DNA from: Candidatus Xiphinematobacter sp. Idaho Grape
GTDB taxonomy: Bacteria; Verrucomicrobiota; Verrucomicrobiia; Chthoniobacterales; Xiphinematobacteraceae
Assembly: GCF_001318295.1 (NCBI RefSeq)
Contig: NZ_CP012665.1
Span: forward strand, 496,001 to 560,000
DNA length: 64,000 nt
Direction: 5' to 3'
The number at the start of each line of letters is the position of its first letter. Positions within the stretch are counted from its first letter, which is position 1. The translations under genes and the position numbers were made by a program. Below are positions 35,466-43,864 of this stretch, piece by piece. The notes beneath the pieces are model-generated. The model was given only the letters and a program-made list of their open reading frames with translations. It ran no database searches and had not been told where the DNA came from.

Positions 35466-35828
35466 ATGATCCAGGTAAGAAGTATTTTAAGTGTTGCTGA
35501 TAATACTGGTGCACATAAGGCTAGTATGATTGGTGTTATTGGAAAGGCGACCCGTGTTGCCAGAGTAGGAGACACTATTCGAGCCAATATTAAGGAAGCC
35601 AGTGCTGGGGGATCTGTTAGAAAGGGTGAAGTCGTCCTTGGGGTGGTTGTCCGTACTAAGAGTCATATTAAGCGAGAGGATGGTTCCTATCTACGATTTG
35701 ATACAAATGCTGTTGTTCTCATCGATAAAGATGGAAATCCACGCGGTACCCGCATTTTCGGTCCTGTGGCACGTGAGTTGCGCGAAAAATTTATGAAGAT
35801 TATTTCTCTTGCACCTGAAGTGTTATGA
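35466..35828 (+). CDS. rplN: 50S ribosomal protein L14
   Basis: 120 residues. [18 protein letters not shown] and the conserved [15 protein letters not shown]14 forms intersubunit bridges and binds the silencing factor RsfS. Its TGA overlaps the rplX ATG by 4 bases. Confidence 0.97.
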   Translation: MIQVRSILSVADNTGAHKASMIGVIGKATRVARVGDTIRANIKEASAGGSVRKGEVVLGVVVRTKSHIKREDGSYLRFDTNAVVLIDKDGNPRGTRIFGPVARELREKFMKIISLAPEVL

Positions 35829-36133
35829 TGGGTGGGCGCTTTTCCATTTGTCGGGGTGACACGGTAAAAGTAATTTCTGGAAACCATCGCGGTGCCCAGG
35901 GTAAGGTTCTTCAAGTTCTGAGGAAAAAGTCTAGAGCTATTGTAGAGGGGGTACACCTCCTCAAGAAGCACCAGCGTAAGAGTCAGGAGTACCCAAATGG
36001 TGCCCTTATCGAGAAAGAAGGACCCATTCACATTTCTAACCTTCAGCTGATAGAAAAGGGAAAGGGAGAAAGAGGAAAGAAGAGCGCCATAAAAGGAAGC
36101 CCGCGGGAGAAACCCCCTTCCGGAGAAGGCTAA
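35825..36133 (+). CDS. rplX: 50S ribosomal protein L24
   Basis: 102 residues. KOW motif [21 protein letters not shown] followed by a basic, glycine- and proline-rich tail. L24 is an early 50S assembly initiator. Two adjacent ATGs (35825 and 35828) are possible; the first overlaps the rplN stop. Confidence 0.95.
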   Translation: MMGGRFSICRGDTVKVISGNHRGAQGKVLQVLRKKSRAIVEGVHLLKKHQRKSQEYPNGALIEKEGPIHISNLQLIEKGKGERGKKSAIKGSPREKPPSGEG

Positions 36134-36143
36134 CAAATTCAAG

Positions 36144-36692
36144 ATGCAAGCTAAGCTACAAGAAGAGTACAGAAGGCGCATAATTCCGGTTCTCCTAGAG
36201 AGGTACAGGTACAGGAACGTCCACCAGGTCCCCAGAATTGAGAAGGTAGTCATCAACACCTGCGTGGCCTCGGCCTCTAGTATAAAGGAGGCCCTAGAAG
36301 TTGCCCAGGCTGATCTAGGCCTAATCACCGGACAGAAGCCTATAGTAACTCTTTCCAAGAAAAATGTCTCTAATTTCAAATTGCGAAAACACCAAGAAAT
36401 TGGCTCCAAGGTGACACTCCGTGGGCGCATCATGTACGAGTTCTTGGAGCGTTTTATCTTCGCAGCCTTGCCAAGAATACGTGACTTCCGTGGAGTTTCT
36501 GCTAAGGCTTTCGATGGCCATGGAAATTACACAATAGGGATCAGTGATCAGTCGATTTTTCCCGAGGTTGAGCTTGATAAAGTCAAGTACACTATTGGCT
36601 TTGACATCACCATCGTAACTACTGCTAGCACTAATGAGGAAGCAAGGTCACTCCTAGCCGAGGTTGGTATGCCATTTTCAGATAAGAAGTAA
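36144..36692 (+). CDS. rplE: 50S ribosomal protein L5
   Basis: 182 residues. IEKVVINTCVASAS, GQKPIVTLSKKNVSNFKLR and YTIGISDQSIFPEV mark L5, which binds 5S rRNA with L18. Only 54 bp separate it from rpsH: the rpsN gene that usually sits here is absent. Confidence 0.96.
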   Translation: MQAKLQEEYRRRIIPVLLERYRYRNVHQVPRIEKVVINTCVASASSIKEALEVAQADLGLITGQKPIVTLSKKNVSNFKLRKHQEIGSKVTLRGRIMYEFLERFIFAALPRIRDFRGVSAKAFDGHGNYTIGISDQSIFPEVELDKVKYTIGFDITIVTTASTNEEARSLLAEVGMPFSDKK

Positions 36693-36746
36693 GGAGCCCA
36701 AAACTCCCCCTAGATTTTTTACCGTTAACTTGATTCACTGCCATCT

Positions 36747-37145
36747 ATGAGCGTTTTGACCGATCCCATCGCTGACCTCTTGACTAGACTGCGCAACACC
36801 TTTCGGGCCCGTAAGAGCGAGTTTACTGTTCCCTATTCAAAATTAAAGAGCGAGATTCTGCATCTCCTTAAGCGAGAAGGATATATAAAGAGTGTCGAAG
36901 TGGATTATACAGGAAAACACCCGACCTTGAAAGTTCACGCTAAATATGTAAACAAGGGATCTGCCATTGCCGGTTTGCGGAGAATCAGTCGGCCTGGGCT
37001 CCGGAGATACGTGGGTTCTAAAGAGATCCCTCGCGTATTAGGGGGGATGGGGATCGGACTGCTCTCGACGCGGCTAGGAATCTTAACCGATCAGGAGGCC
37101 CGCCATCGCAACGTTGGTGGGGAAATCCTTGCTCACGTCTGGTAG
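36747..37145 (+). CDS. rpsH: 30S ribosomal protein S8
   Basis: 132 residues. TDPIADLLTRLRN opening; C-terminal GIGLLSTRLGILTDQEAR and GGEILAHVW, where the family usually has a cysteine. In enterics S8 binds 16S helix 21 and represses the spc operon by binding its mRNA. A perfect hairpin follows 10 bases after the stop. Confidence 0.96.
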   Translation: MSVLTDPIADLLTRLRNTFRARKSEFTVPYSKLKSEILHLLKREGYIKSVEVDYTGKHPTLKVHAKYVNKGSAIAGLRRISRPGLRRYVGSKEIPRVLGGMGIGLLSTRLGILTDQEARHRNVGGEILAHVW

Positions 37146-37155
37146 GCCGATATAA

Positions 37156-37175
37156 ATCCCGACAGTAGTCGGGAT
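37156..37175 (+). promoter_or_regulatory. Perfect hairpin between rpsH and rplF
   Basis: ATCCCGAC-AGTA-GTCGGGAT: an 8-bp perfect stem with a 4-base loop, in the 113-bp spacer between rpsH and rplF. No other spacer inside the spc block carries such a structure. The downstream CCATTTGATTTT is only weakly T-rich. It could attenuate or process the polycistronic mRNA, or serve as a protein (S8?) binding site; function unknown. Confidence 0.5.
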
Positions 37176-37258
37176 CCATTTGATTTTAATAAAGTTTGCC
37201 TCTACGAGAAAAGTGGCTCCTGAGCAAGGAGCTGTTGCAAAGAGAGACAGAGAAAAAC

Positions 37259-37804
37259 ATGTCACGACTTGGTAAGAAGCCGATTAAACTTCCTCAGGGG
37301 GTAAGCGCTGTGTTTTCCCCGGATGGCAGCGTAGCAATAGAAGGCCCAAAGGGGAGATTAGCATGGGTACTGCCTCCCATGATAAGGGTTCAAGTCAAGG
37401 AGAGGGAGGGTGAATTGCTAGTAGGACGGAGTGATGACTCACGTCGCGCGAGGGCCATGCATGGGCTAACACGGACACTTCTCTCTAACATGGTATCGGG
37501 AGTTTCAAGTGGATTTAAGCGAGAATTAGAAATTCATGGAGTAGGCTTTAGAGCCGCTGTGCGGGAAAAAGTTCTAAATCTTAGTCTGGGATTTTCACGC
37601 CCAATTCTTTTTCCGGTTCCAGAAGGCATCCAGGTTACCGTAGTGGACAATACTAAGCTAACTATAGAAGGAATTGATAATCAGCTTGTTGGGCAATGTG
37701 CTGCAGATATTCGGAGGTATTATCCACCGGAGCCCTTTAAGGGAAAGGGCATCCGACTAAAAGGGGAACAAATTCGTCGCAAAGAGGGGAAAACGGTTCA
37801 ATAA
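37259..37804 (+). CDS. rplF: 50S ribosomal protein L6
   Basis: 181 residues from ATG 37259 (MSRLGKKPIKLP). An in-frame upstream extension to 37196 is rejected because it does not fit the family. The two L6 repeats and the C-terminal PEPFKGKGIRL motif are present. L6 lies near the sarcin-ricin loop. AGAGAGACAGAG upstream is purine-rich but not a true Shine-Dalgarno sequence. Confidence 0.96.
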   Translation: MSRLGKKPIKLPQGVSAVFSPDGSVAIEGPKGRLAWVLPPMIRVQVKEREGELLVGRSDDSRRARAMHGLTRTLLSNMVSGVSSGFKRELEIHGVGFRAAVREKVLNLSLGFSRPILFPVPEGIQVTVVDNTKLTIEGIDNQLVGQCAADIRRYYPPEPFKGKGIRLKGEQIRRKEGKTVQ

Positions 37805-37817
37805 TCGCTTCTTCATT

Positions 37818-38168
37818 ATGTCTAATGTCCAAAAACGTACCATTCGCCACTTTCGAATTCGAAGGAAGATCTTTGGCACCACACAGCGTCCGCGTCTGAG
37901 CGTGCATTTTTCAGGTCGGCACATTACTGCCCAAGTAATCAATGATGTAGATGGCAAGACAGTTGCTTCCGTAAACACTACAGAAAAAGACCTGAGGGGG
38001 ACCGCTAGGGCAAATACGACTGGCGCGAAGACAGTTGGCACACTTATTGCTAAGCGAGGACTAGCGAAGGGTATCCGTCTCGTTGTGTTTGACCGTGGGG
38101 GGTTTCGATACCACGGTAAGGTAAGAGTGCTGGCTGATGCAGCACGAGAGGGGGGTCTCCAATTCTAG
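37818..38168 (+). CDS. rplR: 50S ribosomal protein L18
   Basis: 116 residues. RPRLSVHFSGRHITAQVI and the C-terminal VVFDRGGFRYHGKV are diagnostic; it binds 5S rRNA with L5. 13 bp after rplF. No Shine-Dalgarno tract. Confidence 0.97.
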   Translation: MSNVQKRTIRHFRIRRKIFGTTQRPRLSVHFSGRHITAQVINDVDGKTVASVNTTEKDLRGTARANTTGAKTVGTLIAKRGLAKGIRLVVFDRGGFRYHGKVRVLADAAREGGLQF

Positions 38169-38207
38169 CCCAGCGCTTCCCCTTTCTCCGCGAGGACAAA
38201 ACATCAC

Positions 38208-38780
38208 ATGCTAACTCCCAAGAATAGTAAAGAAAGAAGGAATACCTCTCGGCCTCCACGAGGAGCCAACAGGCAAGCTGCCGATTCCAAAAATACCCTC
38301 ACTGACAAAGTTGTTTTCATCAACCGATGTGCCAAGGTGGTCAAGGGTGGACGCCGTTTCAGTTTTAGCGCGCTAATTGTCTCAGGCGACCGCCAAGGAC
38401 GGGTTGGAGTTGGTTTTGGAAAGGCAAATGAGGTGAGTGAGGCTATCCGGAAGGCGACAGTAGCAGCGCACAAATGCCTGCTTAATGTTGCTATTACTGC
38501 AAATACGCTTCCCCATGAGGTGGTTGGGGAGTTTGGTGGGGGGCGTGTCCTACTACGGCCTGCTTCTCCTGGAACAGGAGTAATTGCTGGCGGCGGCGTA
38601 CGCGCTATGATGGAAGTTGTCGGTATTCGAGATGTCCTGGCCAAGTCTCTTGGATCTAGCAATCCTACCAATGTGGTTAAGGCGACCCTGAATGCTCTAA
38701 CTACCCTCCGAAAGCGTGAGCAGGTTGATCAAGTTCGTGGGAAAACTACTCCATTCCAAGGCTTCCTTGCAGCCGGCTGA
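38208..38780 (+). CDS. rpsE: 30S ribosomal protein S5
   Basis: 190 residues with a ~30-residue polar N-terminal extension before the dsRBD-like core ([18 protein letters not shown]). [19 protein letters not shown] and [15 protein letters not shown] follow. S5 guards decoding fidelity and mRNA entry. A GAGG lies ~9 bases before the ATG. The rpmD (L30) gene that usually follows is absent: rplO starts 34 bp later. Confidence 0.96.
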   Translation: MLTPKNSKERRNTSRPPRGANRQAADSKNTLTDKVVFINRCAKVVKGGRRFSFSALIVSGDRQGRVGVGFGKANEVSEAIRKATVAAHKCLLNVAITANTLPHEVVGEFGGGRVLLRPASPGTGVIAGGGVRAMMEVVGIRDVLAKSLGSSNPTNVVKATLNALTTLRKREQVDQVRGKTTPFQGFLAAG

Positions 38781-38814
38781 ATCAGCTATCGTCAGCCAAC
38801 AGGCTATCCTAATT

Positions 38815-39282
38815 ATGAGACTTCATGACTTAAAACCCCTCCCTGGAGCTAAACATCGTAGAAAGCGCCTTGGTGTAGGCGAAAGTAGTGGCCGTGGAAA
38901 AACCTCCGGCAGAGGACATAAGGGACAGAAAGCGCGTTCTGGTGGAAGTATTCGCCCGGGATTTGAAGGGGGTCAGATGCCGCTGATTCGGCGCTTGCCA
39001 AAGCGTGGTTTCAACAATTCCCGTTTTAAGGAAACAGTTGGAGTCGTCAACGTGGGCGATTTGGAGGAGTTCTTTGAGGATGGTTCATTGGTCAATGAGT
39101 CAACATTACGCAAGAGAGGGCTTGTACGAGGACATCTGCAGGTAGTCAAGCTCCTAGGAAAGGGCAGTATAACAAAGCAGTTCAGTATCGAGATAGATCG
39201 CGTTAGTGCTGCAGCGAAAGAAAAAGTGGAGAAAGCTGGAGGGAGCGTCGTGCTATGCAAGACCTCTTCGGAAGGTACTTAG
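38815..39282 (+). CDS. rplO: 50S ribosomal protein L15
   Basis: 155 residues from ATG 38815 (MRLHDLKPLPGAKHRRKR). An in-frame extension into rpsE is rejected. SGRGKTSGRGHKGQKARSGG and GFEGGQMPLIRRLPKRGF are characteristic. L15 organises late 50S assembly. 117 bp separate it from secY. Confidence 0.96.
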   Translation: MRLHDLKPLPGAKHRRKRLGVGESSGRGKTSGRGHKGQKARSGGSIRPGFEGGQMPLIRRLPKRGFNNSRFKETVGVVNVGDLEEFFEDGSLVNESTLRKRGLVRGHLQVVKLLGKGSITKQFSIEIDRVSAAAKEKVEKAGGSVVLCKTSSEGT

Positions 39283-39399
39283 AGAAGTATTTGTTCTCCT
39301 CATGGGAGCAATCCGGGGTGCTGCGAGGATATTGTTTTGTGGGATGTTGTGGGTGTTACGCATCGATGGACTGGGCACATACCCCGTCTCTGGTTAGCT

Positions 39400-40899
39400 A
39401 TGGTTTCCGCCTTCAACAACATCTTTAAGATTCCCGAGCTTCGGAGGAGGACAATGTTCACCTTGGCCATGATCGTAGTCATGCGTTTAGGAGCAGCGAT
39501 CGCCACTCCAGGGGTAAATGCGGAAGTACTTCGGCAGTGGTTTGTTAGTGCTACTGGTTCGCACTCAAGCGGTGGTGTCGCCACACTCTTTAATCTTTTT
39601 ACAGGTGGAGCGCTGGGTAATTGCGCGATTTTTTCATTAGGCATCATGCCCTACATTAGTGCATCCATTATGCTGCAGCTACTAACAGCGGTGGTTCCTC
39701 GTCTTGGAAAACTAGTACGCGAGGAAGGGGGACGCCAAAAAATCATGCTTTATGCCCGGTATATTACTATTGGACTTTGTATCGTCCAGGGCTATTTCCT
39801 TGCGCTTTCTCTTGAGAATCCTGCCTCCAGCCCGTTTCTTCAGGGCATTGTCGGAACAATGCAGCGGTTGGATATGGAGCTAGTTCCGTATCCTGGTCTT
39901 GGGTTCCGTCTACTCACCATTATCACAATGACTGCAGGCACTCTTTTTCTCATGTGGCTAGGTGATCAAATTACCGATCGAGGGATAGGTAATGGCACTT
40001 CCTTAATCATCACAGTAGGAATCCTTGCCCAGCTTCCTGCAGGTCTCTTCCAGGCTTGGAAGACATTCGTTCCCACTGTTACCGGTGTAACGGCCAGCAT
40101 AAATCCTCTCGTTCTAGTTCTAATGTGCGCCTTTTTGGTGCTTGTGATAGCTGCAGTAATTGCTGTCACTCAGGCACAAAGAAAGATTAGTATCCAGTAT
40201 GCAAGGCGAGTAATGGGGCGCAAGGTATACGGCGGGCAAACGCAATACATGCCCCTCAAAGTTAACTACGCAGGGGTGATGCCCATTATCTTCGCACAAG
40301 CAATCCTGATTTTTCCTTCCACTATTTTAAAGATGGCATTCCCTCAACATAGAACTGCCTCCAATTTAGCAGACATGCTAGCCTCTGGATGGTTGCATTA
40401 TACTCTCTACGGGTGTATGATCTTCTTCTTCAGCTATTTTTGGGTAGCGACGCAGTTTCAACCTGTGCAAATTGCCGATGATTTAAAAAAATGTGGGGGG
40501 TTCATCCCTGGTGTACGCCCGGGAAGGCCAACAGCGGATTTTTTGGACTATGCTATGACGCGGCTAACCTTCGCCGGTGCCGTCTTCCTCACTGCCATTG
40601 CTATCCTGCCGCAGATTCTATACCAGGGGCTAAGTCTGCCTTATACAGCAGCACAATTTTTTGGAGGCACGGGGTTGCTGATTATCGTTGGTGTCGTCCT
40701 CGATACCATGCGCCAGGTGGAAACTCATCTGCTCCAGCGGCACTACGATGGCTTCTTGCGTAAAGGGCGACGGCGTGGTGCCGAGTACTACGTGGGTGGC
40801 GGAGTAGTTACAGCAGATTCTTCCCTGGTGTGGGCTTATGTTGCTGTAGCGATCCTAGTTATCACTGGTACCACTATTTTCGTAGCTTACCGTCACTAA
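39400..40899 (+). CDS. secY: Protein translocase subunit SecY
   Basis: 499 residues from ATG 39400 (MVSAFNNIFKIPELRRR); upstream in-frame codons are rejected. About ten membrane spans. The signature GGALGNCAIFSLGIMPYISA lies after helix 1, GIGNGTSLII is conserved, and the cytoplasmic C5 loop has GGFIPGVRPGRPTADFL. It is longer than E. coli SecY through added loops, as in many PVC proteins. SecY forms the Sec channel with SecE and SecG. adk, often next, is missing; map follows after 114 bp. Confidence 0.97.
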   Translation: MVSAFNNIFKIPELRRRTMFTLAMIVVMRLGAAIATPGVNAEVLRQWFVSATGSHSSGGVATLFNLFTGGALGNCAIFSLGIMPYISASIMLQLLTAVVPRLGKLVREEGGRQKIMLYARYITIGLCIVQGYFLALSLENPASSPFLQGIVGTMQRLDMELVPYPGLGFRLLTIITMTAGTLFLMWLGDQITDRGIGNGTSLIITVGILAQLPAGLFQAWKTFVPTVTGVTASINPLVLVLMCAFLVLVIAAVIAVTQAQRKISIQYARRVMGRKVYGGQTQYMPLKVNYAGVMPIIFAQAILIFPSTILKMAFPQHRTASNLADMLASGWLHYTLYGCMIFFFSYFWVATQFQPVQIADDLKKCGGFIPGVRPGRPTADFLDYAMTRLTFAGAVFLTAIAILPQILYQGLSLPYTAAQFFGGTGLLIIVGVVLDTMRQVETHLLQRHYDGFLRKGRRRGAEYYVGGGVVTADSSLVWAYVAVAILVITGTTIFVAYRH

Positions 40900-41013
40900 A
40901 GAAGTGAGCAGACAGTGTAAAGACAGCCAGCATCCTGGGGCTTTCTTCGTAGAAAGAGAGAACACCAGCCTACCCTTGTCCCTGCATAATTTTCAGGAAA
41001 GAGAAGGTAAACT

Positions 41014-41781
41014 ATGATCCCTATTAGGAAGAGCAAGGAGATTTTTCAGATGCGTCTGGCTGGTGAGATCGCGGCTGGGATTCTCGGAGAGCTTGTTGGG
41101 ATGATAGTGCCTGGGGTAACGACGAAAGATGTTGATGAGGCAGCAGGAAAGTTAATGGATGCAGCTCAAGTGCGTAGTGCCTTTCTCGGCTACCGAAATT
41201 TTCCTGGAAGAATTTGTATTAGTCTTAATGAGGAAGTCGTTCATGGGATTGGTAGCAGCCGTCGTCACATTCAATGTGGAGATATTGTGAAACTCGATGT
41301 GGGTGTTATTCGAGAGGGTTGGGTTGGTGATACCGCTGCTACCATCACTGCCGGTGTGGTCTTGCCTGAGGTTTCCCGCCTAGTCTCCGCTACCCAAGGA
41401 ATTCTTATGAGCGCTATTTCTATAGCCACGGCTGGAAGGAGACTGGGTGACCTTTCCGCCCACATTGAAGAATGCGCTTTTGCTGCTGGTTATAGCGTTG
41501 TCCGCGAATTTGTGGGACACGGTGTTGGTCGTAATCTTCATGAAGAGCCACAAATCCCGAATTTCGGCGAGCGCGGTACCGGGCCTGTATTGAGGGCTGG
41601 CATGACTCTTGCCATCGAACCTATGATTAATGCTGGTAGAGCTGATGTCCGTATTCTTGAGGACAAATGGACTGTTGTGACTGTAGACGGAAGTCAATCT
41701 GCTCATTTTGAGCACACTGTGCTCGTGACGAATGAAAAACCAGAAATTTTAACATGTCCAAGGAAAACTCCATTGAAGTAA
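41014..41781 (+). CDS. map: Type I methionine aminopeptidase
   Basis: 255 residues. All metal ligands are visible: KLDVG and VGDTAAT aspartates, the VGHGVG histidine, AIEPM and HFEHT glutamates, plus the EVVHGIG active-site histidine. It removes initiator Met from nascent proteins. AGAAGG 8 bases upstream is a usable Shine-Dalgarno sequence, rare in this array. The 3' end overlaps infA by 28 bases in another frame. A 6-bp hairpin (40941-40956) lies in its leader. Confidence 0.96.
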   Translation: MIPIRKSKEIFQMRLAGEIAAGILGELVGMIVPGVTTKDVDEAAGKLMDAAQVRSAFLGYRNFPGRICISLNEEVVHGIGSSRRHIQCGDIVKLDVGVIREGWVGDTAATITAGVVLPEVSRLVSATQGILMSAISIATAGRRLGDLSAHIEECAFAAGYSVVREFVGHGVGRNLHEEPQIPNFGERGTGPVLRAGMTLAIEPMINAGRADVRILEDKWTVVTVDGSQSAHFEHTVLVTNEKPEILTCPRKTPLK

Positions 41782-41972
41782 AAGGTAAGGTAGTTGAGCT
41801 TCTACCTAATACGATGTTTCGTGTGGAACTGGAGGGCGGGCAACGCGTCCTGGCCCATATCTCTGGAAAGATGAGGTTAAATTTTATTCGCATTCTTCCT
41901 GGTGACATGGTTACAGTGGAGGTCTCTCCTTATGATGTGGCCAAGGGACGCATCACTTATCGGTGCAGATAA
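41754..41972 (+). CDS. infA: Translation initiation factor IF-1
   Basis: 72 residues, exact family length. S1-like OB fold with [20 protein letters not shown] and GRITYR. IF-1 occupies the A site during initiation. It overlaps the last 28 bases of map, so the two are coupled; rpmJ follows after 21 bp. Confidence 0.97.
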   Translation: MSKENSIEVKGKVVELLPNTMFRVELEGGQRVLAHISGKMRLNFIRILPGDMVTVEVSPYDVAKGRITYRCR

Positions 41973-41993
41973 AGAGCTACAGTAAGCGCTAGA

Positions 41994-42107
41994 ATGAAAG
42001 TCCGAGCTTCAGTAAAACGCCAGTGTGAAGGCTGTAAGATCGTGCGGCGGAAAAACGTTGTGCGGGTTCTTTGTAAGAACCCAAGGCACAAACAGCGTCA
42101 AGGTTAA
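41994..42107 (+). CDS. rpmJ: 50S ribosomal protein L36 (zinc form)
   Basis: 37 residues: [14 protein letters not shown] then [12 protein letters not shown]. The zinc ligands C11, C14, C27 and H32 are all present, so this is the C+ paralogue rather than the zinc-free form. L36 stabilises 23S domains near the factor-binding site. Standard place between infA and rpsM. No Shine-Dalgarno tract. Confidence 0.95.
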   Translation: MKVRASVKRQCEGCKIVRRKNVVRVLCKNPRHKQRQG

Positions 42108-42130
42108 CCAATATCAGTCCAACATTTATT

Positions 42131-42526
42131 ATGCCTCGACTCCTTGGTGTTGAAATTCCTGGTGATAAGCGTATTGAAGCTTCCCTGCAGTATATTTATG
42201 GAATTGGCAAACACACGGCTGCTCGCATTTTGGAGCAGGCCGATGTTGGGGTGGATCTTCGGGCTAGAGCGCTAAGCCAAGAGCAGATTGCGGCGATTGT
42301 TCACGCCATCTCCGCCAGCAAGATTTTAATTGAGGGAGACCTGCGTCGAGAGGTTCAAAATCACCTTAAACGCCTACAAGGCATCAATTGCTACCGTGGG
42401 ATACGCCATCGTCGTGGGCTTCCTGTACGTGGCCAACGAACGTCTACTAATGCTCGCACCAGGAAGGGAGCTCGTAGGACAGTCGGCATTGTCCGGAATA
42501 AAAATGTCAAATCTGGCAAAGTATGA
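42131..42526 (+). CDS. rpsM: 30S ribosomal protein S13
   Basis: 131 residues. [20 protein letters not shown] and the basic C-terminal [21 protein letters not shown]13 forms head-to-50S bridges. An AT-rich leader without a Shine-Dalgarno tract precedes the ATG. Confidence 0.97.
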   Translation: MPRLLGVEIPGDKRIEASLQYIYGIGKHTAARILEQADVGVDLRARALSQEQIAAIVHAISASKILIEGDLRREVQNHLKRLQGINCYRGIRHRRGLPVRGQRTSTNARTRKGARRTVGIVRNKNVKSGKV

Positions 42527-42608
42527 TTTTCCTTTTCATAGCAAGCGATATTTGCTAGCCATCCCATCCAGGTTTTCGTGCAATCTCTTTCTTCTACAAT
42601 GTTCTACA

Positions 42609-43124
42609 ATGTCCGATAAGAAAACTGATGAGGAAGCGGTGATAACCGGGGAAGAGGTGGCTGCCAAGCGTAGGCCCGCGGCAGGTGCCACTCCCAGGTC
42701 CCAGAGGGGGAGTGGGAGACGGTCGGATGGCAACCAGGGAAGGCCGGTCGTTAGAGCTAAAAAGGGTGGCAGGAGTGTGGTTCAAGGTGTTGTCCATATC
42801 CTCGCCAGCTTCAACAACACCATTGTAAGCATTGCGGATCAGAACGGGAAGGTTGTAGGCTGGTCTAGTGCTGGTAAGTGTGGTTTCAAAGGGTCAAGAA
42901 AAAGCACAGCTTACGCCGCCCAACTTGTAGCACAAGATGCCTGCCGTCAGGCAATGGTGGGGTATGGTCTTAAAGAGGTGGAGGTGCGTGTAAAAGGTCC
43001 TGGGGCAGGGCGCGAATCAGCTGTGCGTGCTATTCAAGCCATTGGATTGGAAATAAGCCTCATTCAAGATGTCACTCCTACTCCACATAATGGATGTCGT
43101 CCTCCCAAGCAACGCCGCGTTTAG
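42609..43124 (+). CDS. rpsK: 30S ribosomal protein S11 with extended N-terminus
   Basis: 171 residues against ~129 in E. coli. An extra ~45-residue basic, low-complexity N-terminal arm (rich in Arg, Gly, Pro and Ser) precedes the core ([16 protein letters not shown] ... [16 protein letters not shown] ... CRPPKQRRV). ATG 42609 is chosen. TTCTACAATG is repeated twice in tandem at 42591-42610, giving a second ATG ten bases upstream that opens only a 6-codon frame. Longer in-frame extension into rpsM is rejected. Confidence 0.95.
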   Translation: MSDKKTDEEAVITGEEVAAKRRPAAGATPRSQRGSGRRSDGNQGRPVVRAKKGGRSVVQGVVHILASFNNTIVSIADQNGKVVGWSSAGKCGFKGSRKSTAYAAQLVAQDACRQAMVGYGLKEVEVRVKGPGAGRESAVRAIQAIGLEISLIQDVTPTPHNGCRPPKQRRV

Positions 43125-43141
43125 TTGATTATTTTTTTCTC

Positions 43142-43756
43142 ATGGCACGCCGTACCGGACCAAAAACGAAAATCAGCCGCCGATATGGTACCCTCATCGA
43201 GGGGTCTGCCAGGGCATTCGAGAATAAGACTTATCCCCCAGGAGTGCATGGTCCCAGTAGAGGCATGCGTCGCAAGCTCTCCGATTATGCATTAGCTCTT
43301 GCGGAAAAGCAGAAGCTGCGCTGCCAATATGGCGTGCTCGAACGCCAGTTCCGGCGCTATTTTCGGCAGGCCTTAACTAAAAGAGGGGTTACTGGAGAGA
43401 TTCTCCTTCAACTGCTTGAAACTCGTTTGGATAACGTCGTCTATCGGCTTGGGTTTTCCAGGACACTGCGAGGGGCTCGTCAGCTTGTTTCTCATGGGCA
43501 CATTTACTTAAATGGCCGCAAAGTAAATATTGCCTCTGCGAATCTTCGACCCGGAGACCATGTAAGTATTAAGGGCAGCCCCAGTTCCAAATCTCTAGTC
43601 CAGAAAGTCCTAGAGGTAGCTCACATCGTGGCGATCCCAGATTGGCTCTCAGTTGATCGTGGAAATTTGACTGGCAGAATAGTCAGGCTCCCTTCTAGGG
43701 AAGATATCAACCCGATTGCAAATGAGCAGCTGGTTGTCGAGCTCTACTCTAGGTAG
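43142..43756 (+). CDS. rpsD: 30S ribosomal protein S4
   Basis: 204 residues from ATG 43142 (MARRTGPKTKISRRYG). The S4 RNA-binding motif RLDNVVYRLGFSRTLRGARQ and GHIYLNGRKVNI are intact; the N-terminal zinc cysteines are absent (C- form). S4 nucleates 30S assembly. This ends the array: rpoA and rplQ, which usually follow, are not here; pepF starts 108 bp later. Confidence 0.97.
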   Translation: MARRTGPKTKISRRYGTLIEGSARAFENKTYPPGVHGPSRGMRRKLSDYALALAEKQKLRCQYGVLERQFRRYFRQALTKRGVTGEILLQLLETRLDNVVYRLGFSRTLRGARQLVSHGHIYLNGRKVNIASANLRPGDHVSIKGSPSSKSLVQKVLEVAHIVAIPDWLSVDRGNLTGRIVRLPSREDINPIANEQLVVELYSR

Positions 43757-43864
43757 GCTTTAACCTTAACCGCTCGGAAACCTAAAAGCAGCTGGATCCC
43801 TTGTGTCGGGTGGTGTGCGGCTAAGATCTTTAAATCTAAAAAAGAAATAGTATTCTCTGTAGGC

